DNA of 64,000 bases. Origin: Acanthochlamys bracteata. Its lineage: Eukaryota; Streptophyta; Magnoliopsida; Pandanales; Velloziaceae. The position numbers and the translations under genes are program-made. Below are positions 34,525 to 46,560 of the stretch, in pieces (the stretch's first letter is position 1; every line of letters starts with the position of its first letter). A model generated the notes under the pieces. The model worked only from the letters and a program-made list of their open reading frames with translations. It searched no databases and was not told where the DNA came from. The stretch lies in assembly GCA_019914995.1 (NCBI GenBank), contig CM034140.1:6866026-6930025 (forward strand), read 5' to 3'.

Positions 34525-36125
34525 GACGACTTTCTGGCTTTCAAGATACGCGTTACGTTAACTGGCCGGTATTAATGTCCGATATTTAATGCCGACAAGA
34601 TTTAATGGCAGTAACGTAATTAGTATAGAACGTCTGGGCATCAATTAAATTTATCGGTTAGTATATGTTTGATTATTGTTCAATCTTCTCAACTACGTAA
34701 TAGTTGATCGAAATCAATAACTGATTTCGGGCATCTTTCAAATTCAATTTGCCCTAATTTCAATTTTATTAAATTCTGAATTAAATTATTTACATATTTT
34801 AATGACTATTTTAATTATTACTATTTTTATATTAATTTATTTTAATTAAATTTTACTTAAAATTTTATCTATGCAGTTTAATTATACCTATAAATTTTAT
34901 CTTTATTTTCTAAACAATCTTTTACAAAATTTAATTTTTTAAATTTATTAATATGATCAAAACATATGAATCTGAATAGAAAAGTAATATAAAGAATATA
35001 TATAAACTTTTAAAATTAAGAATGAGTTATAAATAAATTAATATTTTTATATAATATTATTGAAAAAAAATCATATTTTTATATTCTATAAAAAATAAAT
35101 TGAAATAATTGTTATAGTTTTTATAGCTGAAAGTAAATTAAAATTTAAAAAAACGAACACGCCCTAATTATGATATAAAGAAAGTGGCCGCTTTTGTGAA
35201 ATGAATCTTGTCGGACTGTAGAGTCGGGTTGAATATTCGGACAGATGATTTCCGTCTTTGCAAGAGGAGCATTTGTTTCATGTTGTGAACTTGTAATCGG
35301 TTAGAGTGAGCGGTGGCAGTTGTGAAGAGCAATGGTCTGAGGTGGCACATAGACAATGAGCCGTGCTGACGTGGTAATACACGTTCTTATTCCTAGCCAT
35401 TAGTGAAACACTAGAAGGCGCGGGAAAGACACGGCTCTTGGCGGGAAATAAACTAAATCTCAATCGTTAGTGGCTGTTATTAGTTCTCTCTTTGAAAAAT
35501 TTAATTTTCTATAAATATAATTTTTTTGTAGTAGAGATTTGCGTGGAAAAAAAACTTCCAGGTGTACGGCTAGGATCGTTAACTATTTCTTATACGTGCG
35601 GTGGCTCCCTACCCCGATAATTTTCTTCCAAATAACACATTATTGTTACTAGTTAGGGTTTAGGGTTCCAGATAACTTAACCCTAAATCCTAAACATAAC
35701 TCGTCAAAACATTGGATTCCTTCGCCGGCACGCTTTGGATTGTCTCGTGTGGGGTCCACGCGACATGTTTCCTGACTTGGTTGAAAAAATGAGAAGAAAA
35801 CAAAGGACTTCGTGCGGCGAACTGGACGGAGACAGCGGCTTGTGGGGCGGTCGGTTGCGGCATCAATCATACGGAATGTTTTGAAATTGTTTTGAAAAAT
35901 ATTTTATTTAATTTTTAAAAATAATAAATAAATAATAAATTTTTTTTATATTTTTAAAATTTTAAATAAAATTTATAAATAAATATAAATTGAAAAATTA
36001 AAATCTGTCAAAATTCACAGGATTGCCTGTTTGCACGGAGTGTAGTGGGACCCACTTTGAGAGGTTAGCGTAAATGGATTTAGATGTGGGCTAGCCATGA
36101 CTACCTGGCCTATCTAGTAATTCAA
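34525..36125. other. spacer between SMR (-) and ARP5 (+)
   Basis: About 1.6 kb shared upstream region of two divergent genes. It includes AT-rich DNA, a telomere-like inverted repeat at 35653-35692 and a partial family A repeat at about 35875-36000. No gene seen. Confidence 0.5.
35653..35692. repeat. telomere-like inverted repeat
   Basis: TTAGGGTTTAGGGTT (two plant telomere-type units) is followed after about ten bases by AACCCTAAATCCTAA, its imperfect inverse. It may act as telo-box sequences or form a hairpin; function is unproven. Confidence 0.55.
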
Positions 36126-36127
36126 AC

Positions 36128-36185
36128 GGCCCAATTCGTAAGGCGTAGTTGGATACTTGTTTTAGGGCCATGTTCAAACAGCCCA
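36128..36185. promoter_or_regulatory. site II-type motifs before ARP5
   Basis: GGCCCA at 36128-36133 and AGCCCA at 36180-36185 (inverse TGGGCC and TGGGCT), 170-225 bp ahead of the start. These TCP-type sites are common before plant genes active in dividing cells. Confidence 0.45.
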
Positions 36186-36353
36186 CAGAAATTCGGAGCA
36201 AAATTGTGGGGTTTTTTCTGTTGGGAGTTGGGAACTGCCACACTTCCTTCAGTATTGAGTTTATTACTGTTTTTTTCTGCAGTTGCTGCTTTCCCCGCCG
36301 GCGACGAGAACTGGTTCCCTTCTGTTCGTTTCCAATTCTCGCTCCCTTTCTTC

Positions 36354-39300
36354 ATGCCTGCTCTCCGACTGACGTCACGGCAGTCGGACTATACACGGTT
36401 CTCCAAAACCGTTCCGATCGTGATCGATAATGGTGCTTCCTTCTTTCGAATTGGGTACAACCTTAAACCCTAGATAGATTCAATTTGAATTCGGAAAAAT
36501 TTTCAATATCCTAATTTGCAATTCGCTTGATTTCAGTGATTGATTGATGAATTGATGCTTGTCTCCTGTTTGCAGATGGGCTGGAGAGTCCGACCCAAGG
36601 GTTGTTTTCCGGAATGTTGCTCAGCGCCCTCGCCACAAAGCCACTGGTAGTAAAGATTATGAAATTTTTTTGGATTTCAATTTCATGAAATTTGTGGTAC
36701 CGTGGTTGTGATTGAGGGAAATTGTAGGCGAAACGGTAACTGTTGTGGGTGACCACCATGACCAGGCATTGATGAAGTACTTTGACTTGACACGGTCGTC
36801 GTGCCGGTCTCCTTTTGATAACAATGTTGTCTATCAGTACGAGATTATGGAATATGTAAGTATAGTTACATAGGCAGTATCTCTCAATATGTGAATGTCG
36901 GTTTACATTGCGAACTTTTCGAGATGTTGCATCTCTATAATTGTCACTCATTTGCTCTGGAAGAGGACCTTGGAGTATGCTGCACACTAGATTAAATTAA
37001 TCAAGTTTATGTTAGGTCAAGTGGAAAATGAAGCATGCAACGGTTATATTAATTTGAGGGTCAGAGTTTATAACAAAGAAATGCAAATTTTGTAAAACGT
37101 GATATACCAAGATGGTATGAAATATCGTGTAGATATCGGGCACAATTATCAGGCACAAACCTTATGGAATATTTTGATAAATATCATGTAGATCTTGTTG
37201 GCATTAGTTATATTTAATGTTAATATGACAGTAGTTGGTGATGAAAGTCAGAAGTTAGGGATGGTGAGGTTGTCAAAACATTGCTTGTACTGTCTTGTAT
37301 AGTTTTCTCTTTCAGAATTTAACTTGTCTCTTCTTATTGAAGGTCCTTGACTATGGCTTTGAGCGGCTCGGTGTTGAAGGGCTGCAGGTACACTAAGGTC
37401 ATATATGACATTGATCTGTCATATATACTTGAGCTGTTAGGATTTTCAAGTTTGTACTTATGAGCTTGTTTATCATCTATAGCACTGTAGTTCTTCAGTT
37501 GATACTCTTTGTGTATTTTTTTGGCATGCTTCATTGTGTTTATTCTGCAAATTCCTTTTCTTTTCTTGCTGTGATCTGGTGTGCCTTCTTTTATTCATTC
37601 TTTAAACGGTGGATAGCGTAATAGTAACATTTATATTGAACACAGAAATTGGTTAACTTCTTCCATGTACATGAAATTTTGTGCAACTCAGCTATGAAAG
37701 GTAAATCTTCTAATATAGATCTTTAATTAACATTCTTTTCTTTAAAAAATTTTGTGAGCATATTTTGTTCATTGCTCCTTCTAGATCTTTTCCTTATTCT
37801 GTAGGCTGTGTCTCGAAGCAAGTTATATCCAATTGTTTCTCTTATATAGTTTTTATCTGAGCATAATTATGTTAAGATCTGTTTTCAAAAGGTGAAATTT
37901 CAACTTAGTTAGATAATTTCGGCTCTCACTATAATGTTATGGACGATACTGTTGCTGCTGGTATTTTGTACTGGTGTCTTATGATTAGCACTATTTAGTA
38001 ATAACCAAACCTTCTGTATCCATAATGTGCCACTCTACTTAGTTAGGAGTTTCCTGGGTACTTCAGTTACTTAACTCAATCTTTCAAGGTAAAAGACGAG
38101 TTTATCTGTGTAAGTTTATAGTAGTTTTCCATTGAACCTACTTAGTAACGTGTTTGCTGGTTTTGTGTGTTCTATTTATGCAAATTCACCCCAGTAGCCA
38201 ACTGGATCTGTAGTTTTCTATCATTCTCCCCTTATAACCTCTAAGTTATTATTGCTGCTCTTATGTAAAATTTGAGGGCAGAGCAGGTGGATCATCCAAT
38301 ATTGATGACAGAATGTGCATGTAATCCAATTGGTTCTCGCAGTAAAATGGCTGAACTTCTATTCGAGACTTATGGGGTTCCTTCTATAGGTAAAACCACC
38401 TGGTGTCATCTTATTAGATATTTTTTTCTCTTTCTGTTAATGGCATTACTGTATGAATAACTCAATGTTTGTACGAACTGCAGCTTTTGGTGTGGATGCT
38501 GTTTTTAGCTACAAGCTCAATCAACAACTTGGAAATTGCTATCAGCATGGCCTTGCTATTTGCTCAGGATTCACGGCAAGCCATGTTATTCCGGTAGATA
38601 CGGTTTCACTAAAATATTAGAGTTTAATTGACATTAGGCTAAGGATAGCTTCCATTGTAGCTTTATGGTTCTCTGGCTATCTCATGATTGTAACCATGTT
38701 GTGTTTATACTCAATTTTTTAAGATATCTAAATGCAAAGTATGTTTGAGTATATGGCTTGGATTAGGCTGTTAAGGTGTGCATCAGTTGCTGTATTCAGG
38801 TTGGTTTGTTTCATTATCATTTTGGTGCCTATTTCCTGATACAAATTAACTACCTAGCCTAACCGACCTGTCTTTCTGTTCAGTTTGCTTTTGACATATT
38901 TAGTTTGGCATCTAGAGATGAAACTCATGGATTGATAGGCATTCACGAATAAAATAGAGAAATGGAGATATAGAGAGCATAAAAAGAAAAGATGAGCAAT
39001 TCATTGATTGAGGGAGAGCAGTTAATTGATGAAGAAGGCGATCGGTTCAACAAATCTGTAGGAGGTTTTGGATGAAATTGGAGATAACAAGAGGGAACAG
39101 AAACCTTGCTCTTGAACCACATGTTTCAGAGCTTTTGGTTTTTTTAGAGCTTTTTCTTCATTGAAATGCTTACAATCATGAACTTTTTCTTCCTAGTAAT
39201 GTTTTCTTGTGTCCTGCTTACTTTCTTTTGTAACCACATTTTCCAACCTTAGTGCCACCGATAATCTTCAACCGCAGTCTTCATATTTGTTAATCTTAAC

Positions 39301-42300
39301 TTGGAACTTTATACTTCCTTTTTCTTTGCATTTAAAGAAGATAACTAGAATATAGCGTTTCCCTTTTGACTGTTTCTTGTCAGAATGATGTGGTGTACCA
39401 TGGGAAGTTCGTAGTTGAATGTGGTCCATTTCATGTACTGTAAAAGTGCCATAATCGCTCAAACTCCTCTGCATCTTCAAGATTGTATTTGGTGAATATG
39501 TCAATCTAATATGCATAGCTTATACTTTTATGAATATATAATCCTATACAGATGGAAGACTATCTTCTTAGTACATCCAACTTTTGAAAAATGTTGCTTC
39601 TAATCTTTAATTTGTTCCAGCTTATAGGAGGGGAACCTGTGCTTGATGCATGCTGCAGAACAAATATTGGTGGATCTAATGTCACTGACTACTTAAAGCA
39701 GCTTCTTTCTCTGAAATATCCTTATCACGTGTATGTAACAAGTTTCTCCTAGTCAAAGCCTTTTAGCTGTCTGTAGGCTCTTATGGATGATTCTCTTGGA
39801 TACGCATTGACAGGGGTAGCATAACTTGGGAAAAGGCAGAAGAAATGAAGATGGAGCATTGTTATATAGCTTTGGATTATGCTTCAGAGCTCAAATTGTT
39901 TCAGGTAGCGACATTTTTTGAAACAAGTCAATAATGGGTTAGGTTTTCACTCATTTTATCTGCCAAGAAACACTCTCTGAATTTTGTGCTCTTTGTTTCT
40001 TTAGTATTCCTACTGTTGCTGATTTTCTGCTTCTAGCATCACCTTCTTAATCTGATCTTTCTGTTGTTCCTAATCCTAGCTGGTACTATGGCTTATTTAT
40101 TATACCATAGTAATTTTTTATTAGCAGTAGAAGTTACAACTCGATTCTTATGCTTGAATTCGCTCCCTGATCTTAGCACTTGTTTCATGTAACTCTTTTG
40201 CTTCTGTCAGATAAGAACTACCGAAAAGTGTTGTTATCAGATGATAGTGCCTGTTTTGCATGAAACTTCATCACAGTATATTAAGTTTCCCTCTACCCGA
40301 AACTGGATGGCTTTACGACTGTACCGGTTCGTTGGTTGTTGGTTGAGGTGCTCAAGGATCTTAATGAATGCAGAATCTGAAGAGTTGATTACATATTACT
40401 GGTGTCTTTTGATCCTTTCTTTTCTCATGCTTTGTGATGCTTTAATGATAAAAGAATATAACATGTTTATCTTCGGATGGATGCTTTTCTTTTTCTTCTG
40501 GGGGGATAACTGGGACTGCTGGGATTTGAATACGCACCACTTTGTTAGAAGGGGGTTGCTCTTACCACCCAAGCTAGGTGGAAATTGCAATGAATCATTT
40601 TAATTTGGCTAATTTTTGTAATTAATCTAGAATAAAGAAAGGCATGGCTCACTATTAATCATTTTGTGAACATCAGTTTTGTGATCAAGTTGTTTTATGA
40701 CAGGATGGCACAAAGGAAGCTGAAGCGAAAACTAGATGCTGGCAGTTGCCGTGGGTTCCTCCTCCACAAGAGGACGCTCCGAGTGAAGAAGAACTTGCCA
40801 GGAGGGCAGCCTTGAAGGAGAAACAGGGGCAGCGCCTGCGAGATATGGCTGCTGCCAGAAGGACATTGAAGATAACAGAGCTTGAAAATGAACAGCGCGG
40901 TCTTGATGATCTTCTGCACCAACTGAGTGAGGCGGATGAGCATGAGATTCCTTCTTTTCTATCCAACACAGGATATGCCACAAAGCAAGAAGTAGAATCT
41001 GCTCTCCAGAAGGTAATGCAATCCTTGAAGAAAGCAAGGCGTGAGCCAAGTGAAACAGAGGACAAAGTTGATGCTTCGTTGTCTGAGAAATTTCCACTTG
41101 TGGATATCCCTGATGACATGTTAACTCCAGAGCAGGTGCTTTTGAAATCACAACTCACATCGCTAATGCCAATTAATACTCAGCAGTCATGATGGCTTTC
41201 AGTCTGTAATTCTGTGGTTTTCATTGGATATGTTGTTTTCTGTCATCAACTGATGGCCAGATGGTTACTCTTGACTCTTGAGTTTCCAAGAACTAGGATG
41301 CTTCTGCATTTGCAGCATATCGATTGTAACTTCTTGAAAAAGGGAACCTAAGATTTGGGAAATGATCTTTTACTGTCAGGTTAAAGAGAAAAAGAAGCAG
41401 ATATTTCTTAAAACCACAACTGAGGGACGTCTACGTGCTAAACAAAAACGTGCAGAAGAAGAATTGGAAAAGGAGAGGCAAAATCAGGAAGAAGAAAGAA
41501 AGCGCTTGTAAGTTAATTTTATGCATCAATGCTGATTTCATTTGATTACTGGAACTGTAATTGTGTTAATTTGCTTCCAAAGTACTAATAATCAAGCAAC
41601 TGTTTCTTCATGCCATCTGTTAGTTCTCGGTAATAGGTATGCTAATACTTAAGATTAATTGCAAGGATTTTGATTTACATTGATGTCCAAATCTTTTCTT
41701 TTTGTTTTTTGTTTTTCTTTTTTCTTCTTCTTTTGTAAATTTGTTCAGATATCCTCTAGTTTTAGTTTAATGGATGCAAGATGCTATTGTGTGGTTGAGG
41801 AAATTTATAGATTATATGCTTTGCAGGGAGAATCCAGATATGTACCTTGATGAACTGCGTATTAAGTATAAAGACCTATCTGAAAGAGTAGAACAGAGGA
41901 AGCGGCTCAAGACAAATGGTAATCATAACGCAACAGGAAGTATTGGACGTGGTGAGCGACTCAACGCTGCTCAAAGAGAGAGGATGCGTCTGTTGACAAC
42001 GGCAGCATTTGATCGTGGGAAAGGTGAAGATACTTTTGGGGCGAGAGATGAAGATTGGCAATTATACAAACTGATGAGTAGAGATAATGATGATGATGAT
42101 GATGATGAGCAAGAAGAAGATGAAGCAGAACTAGCTCGTGTAACCTCTAGACTCCAGGTCAGTACTGTAAAAGTTGGCTGCAATTCTTCAGCAAGTTTTT
42201 AGAGGCCATTCTGAATGATGCATTGTGACATGTGTTGTTTTGTGTATAGTAATTTAAGTTTACTAGTCTTAATGCTAGGTTGATACCTTTGTATCTAATA

Positions 42301-43155
42301 AGAACTTAGAGCCACATCTATTGCCTGACATCTCCTGATCTATTTGATCTTTATTTTGCTAGGTTCATCTTGCTGCGAATTGATTTTCTTTTACTCAGTC
42401 GGATGGTCATTTCGATTCAAGTTCTGTGTTATATGTTTGGCAGCTGGTCAGAAATAATAAGTGATGGCTCTATTGCCTGTTTTGTTTTGTTTGTTTTTTT
42501 TTAATTTTTTTTTTTGTAAGTCAATAAGTTTTCAAGCTATTTTGAGAAGATCTCTCTTCGTAGTGTGTGTAATCTATATTCCATAAATAGTGGTCATAGT
42601 CTTGTTTCTTTCATTACTTACCATGTTTGTTATTCATGTCAAATGCAGGACATTGATCCTCTTTTCATTCCCAAGGTGGATGTGATTCCTACTCAGGGAA
42701 CCCCTGAAGTTCCAAGGTTCCACCCACTAACAGCTGAAGATTTTAAAATTATTCTTGGTGTTGAACGATTCCGATGCCCTGAGATTCTGTTCCAACCTCC
42801 AATGGTTGGGATTGATCAATCTGGTTTAGATGAGATGGTTGGTATTTCTTTGCGGAGGCTGTCAGATGTATCTGATGAAGTGAAGGATAAGATCTGCACG
42901 TCCATACTTGTGACAGGAGGGAGCTCTCTATTTCCTGGTATGGTGCAACGCCTAGAAGCTGAAATTCGTAAAATCCGCCCTTATTTATCACCGCTGAAGA
43001 TAGTAATGGCATCAGATCCAATACTAGATGCATGGAGAGGTGCATCAGCCTATGCAGCTTCGCAAGAATTTCATATGCAAACCTTTAGTAGGCAGGATTA
43101 TTACGAGAAAGGTGAAGACCATCTTCGAAGATATTGCATCAAATACTCCATTTGA
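36354..43155 (+). CDS. ARP5: actin-related protein 5
   Basis: Twelve exons: 36354-36454, 36576-36646, 36728-36855, 37343-37387, 38287-38389, 38484-38593, 39621-39730, 39814-39904, 40704-41135, 41380-41507, 41827-42157, 42649-43155. Phases agree throughout, giving 718 residues, close to the Arabidopsis length. The N-terminal actin fold includes VPIVIDNGASFFRIG and ETYGVPSIAFGVDAVFSYK. A long charged insertion (about 254-555) with coiled-coil-like Glu/Lys/Arg stretches and a run of six Asp follows; it is diagnostic of ARP5. The C-terminal actin part has LVTGGSSLFPGM and SDPILDAWRGASAYA. ARP5 is a nuclear subunit of the INO80 chromatin remodeller, acting in nucleosome sliding and DNA repair. The start is chosen by similarity; an upstream in-frame ATG at 36084 exists. 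Intron 8 holds a SINE-like sequence. Confidence 0.96.
40499..40586 (-). mobile_element. tRNA-derived SINE-like head in ARP5 intron 8
   Basis: On the minus strand, TAGCTTGGGTGG (about 40565-40576) resembles the polymerase III A box and is followed by GTAAGAGC, as in a tRNA D-arm. About 32 nt later, ATTCAAATCCC (about 40521-40531) resembles the B box. Order and spacing fit a tRNA-derived SINE. The body downstream (toward lower coordinates) is not clearly bounded, and no target duplication was found by eye. Confidence 0.45.
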
Positions 43156-43551
43156 TATGTTGATCAGTAGAGCATGGTCGGACTAGATTAAGAGTAGCAA
43201 GGCAAGATTTCTAATTTAAATTGCAACAGCTCTCCATTCTGTTGACGTGGTTGTTTGGCTTTATTTAGTTCTTAGTATTCGTGGGATGAGTATAAAATGG
43301 ATTTCGATTTTGCGTCACCAATTCAAAATACTTTGGCACGTCACGTTATGTTGTTCGTATATACGGTTTTAAATGCACTGCTAGCAAAGTTTGTTCTTTT
43401 GTATAGAAGGGATAGGTATGTTCATTATTATGCATATCCTTCCAAGCTGCCAATGGTACCGCAATAAAGAACGAACCAAAGGACCGATAGCGGTTGGATG
43501 AAACTTAACTGGCACTCACAATGTTTCTCAAGGTCAACGGTATGTAACAAT

Positions 43552-43573
43552 TATATATATATATATATATATA
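43552..43573. repeat. (AT)11 microsatellite
   Basis: Uninterrupted AT run about 400 bp after the ARP5 stop codon. Confidence 0.85.
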
Positions 43574-44330
43574 GTCAATTATTTTTAGAAGCATCCATAA
43601 ATTATTTTTTATTTAAAATATTTTAAATTTAATTTTTATTATTATATATAAATTTTAATAAGTGAATTTTTATAAAACAATGGTAGTTCAATCAAACTAT
43701 AAATTAACTTATATATGTGTTTTATCAAAATATTAAAATCAAAGTTCTAAATATTTGTATTATTTTTAATCAAGAGATTAGATGAGGATAGATTTGTAAT
43801 TCTTAGAATCTAATAATATAGATTAAATTTGAAATATTTAAAATAAGAGATATCATATGAATGAATGCCTATGAGTGGGGGATGCCATTATCATTACCTA
43901 TATATATTGCAAGTGTATATATAAGCACACGTGAAACGAACGGACAAAATCTCATTAATCATATTTTTGGTTTTATTTCTTTTGGCACAACTCAACTCCC
44001 CGTTGACCTTTTTCTTAATGTGTAGGTCTTTTTCTCTACACTATTGTACGTGCAAGAAGGTTTTGACTTTTTGCTTGCCAACTGCCAGTCAACTTCTTTT
44101 GTCTATTCCCTTCAATTATATGTCGGAAAAAAATGAACTCGGTTAATACTTGCGTGGCAAAATAGGAGTTATATTATTACAAAAAGTTTTTGTCTAAATC
44201 TCTCGTGATGTAATGAAGTCAAACCCTTATTATGCAAAAGTCAACCCATTTAACGATAGTTAACTGCTTCTTAAGCAACTAACTATTCTGTATCTATATT
44301 CTATATTACACAAGAAAGCTTCAAGTAAGT

Positions 44331-44589
44331 GCGTGTTTAAGTATCCTAAAATTTATATTTATTTTTTGTCAGATTTAATATTTCAAAAAATATACGTATT
44401 TCAGTTATTCATTGAACTAAAAATTTTATTTCTACTTTACTATTAAAAAACTCATCACTTTAATTTTTAAAATTCTATTTTAAATAAAATTAAAATATAA
44501 AAATTAAGCTCAATTTTAATTTTTTTAAAAAAAATTATTTTTATAAATTTTACTTATGCGAAACTTACTTATATATATTTAAAACACGC
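44331..44589. repeat. MITE-like repeat with inverted ends
   Basis: GCGTGTTTAA at 44331-44340 faces TTAAAACACGC at 44579-44589, a near-perfect inverted pair around an AT-rich 259-bp body related to families B and C. Confidence 0.5.
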
Positions 44590-46560
44590 ATGAAGGTTCT
44601 CTACAGAGACTTCAGTTGAACTCATTTGATCGCAAGAAATTAAGTTCTTCAAAACTAAGTCAAACATTCTATATCAATTGTGTTTAAAAATAAGTTAAAG
44701 AATATTTTCTGTTTTGATTCTATTTGTTAGCGAGTGAAAAAATGAGTTTTATTGGAAGAAAATAAGCTCGAAAAGAACTGATATATTCTTTGACTTTAGT
44801 TGCTGAAATACATAATTGGATATTACGGGTTTTAGATATCGTGATAATTTTTGAATCAATTGGTTTCTCATGTTAACACTTTATGTTAAATTTTATTTTG
44901 AAAGTGAATTAAAAGCAAAGTTTTTTGTTAAAGAAAAAAATAAATTTCTATGGTAGATAAACATGCCCTTTATGGTAGAAACATCGGTAGATGAAGAGAT
45001 TGAATTTAATTTAATTTGGTATACTTGTGTAGGCCACTCTATACAATAACTTTAGGGCAATGGATACAGCTAGCTTTGAAAGAAAAAAATTGAAAAAAAA
45101 TTAATTAATTAAGGAAATTACAAATTTTTATACATCTATACTATATAAAGCCATGCTATATATATATATAGGAAAATGTAGGCATTTCTGTTTTTTATAC
45201 GTTCATTTTTAGAATTATTCGATCGTTTGATAGAACGACCGTGATTTAACTCACACAAAATGAAGCTTTTATTTTTCTTGTATGTGATTGCTGATTGAAT
45301 TACAATCGTTCTATTAAAACAAGAGTGCACTTAAGTGTGTATAAAAAAATAACTGCTTCTATATATATATATATATACGATATATATGAAAAATGTGTAT
45401 AAATTTGATATTATGTTATGTAATCGTTATTATCATAGTTCAATAAAATGCAACAACCAATTTCATCCTAAATTTTAAAGAAAATTAAAGGAAAAAAAAC
45501 TAAGAACAAAACCTGGCTGCAGGAAGCAAGTAGAGATGATTAGGTGGTGCTTGATTATTCTTATAAATTTATAATATAGTTTTAAATGAAATGGTTTCAG
45601 TGTACTCAACTCACACAAGCTACTTGGATCTTTGCATACATACAAGGTTCCATAAGAAAGAATGCAACAATATTAGTTGAAAAATGTTTCAAATTTCTAA
45701 TCTCATAACTTTAGTGGTTGACCTTTTCACTATGTAGCTCAATTCTTCAATGATTATTATCATTTGTTATTAAATCAAGTGGTCTAGTTCATTTGAACCA
45801 ATCTTTCATACATATAGAGTTTTTTGAATTATTTAAATAAGTTACTTTTGGTGAAATTTTTTTAATAAGCTTATTCTTTCTAAGTTTAAAAAACTTATAT
45901 ATATAATCATTCTATAATGTACAATTTATTTATATTTTATTAAAAAAAATTTAGTCACTATAAATGATTTCTTGAAAAATTAAAAGATAAAAAAAGAATA
46001 AAATAAAAAACAATAAGAAAGTATTTGGCAATACTTACGGCACTATTTTTTATTCTAAAAGAGTTTTATATTTAATAAATTTGATAATATAATAAAAAAT
46101 TTTAAAACTTTTAAACATACATGAAAATTATACGTAATATAATTATATTTATTTTTTAATTAAAAATAAATTTTATTTTAAAACTTTTTTATTTTTAATA
46201 TTTTGAAAAGTCTCCTAACAATGCCAAATAGGGCCATAATCTTTATATTCCATGTAGCCGTTTCTAAATTCAGATAAAACAAAAGTTTAAAAATTAGGTT
46301 AGCAACCATTTCTAAAATTCTTATAAATGTTTTTTATAAAAAAACCCTTAACAAATTCTTTGCGAGATTTTTTAAAAGGGCATAATGGTCCTTATATTTA
46401 ATATAGTAAATTCTAGATGGCACTAAAAAAAACTTTAAAAACCCCCCCACCCCCTCTCTATACTACCCTTCCATGCAAACACAAGTTAGGAAAAAAAAAA
46501 AAAATTCCAAGGTTGGAGAAAAAATTTCTTCAGGCTCTCACTCAGTTATCTTGAACTATC

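Larger units (their letters stand above)
43156..46560. other. intergenic DNA between ARP5 and WRKY
   Basis: ARP5 3' region, then about 3 kb of AT-rich DNA with microsatellites and repeats. Open frames are short and unconvincing. Just ahead of the WRKY gene a C/T-rich run at about 46440-46460 (seven C followed by CT) may be a promoter pyrimidine patch. Confidence 0.5.

Noticed and set aside
36511..36987. 158-codon open frame on the minus strand
   Set aside because: It lies opposite ARP5 exons 2-3 and introns and shows no domain.
40241..40603. 120-codon plus-strand open frame
   Set aside because: It lies wholly within ARP5 intron 8 and partly over the SINE-like sequence; no similarity seen.
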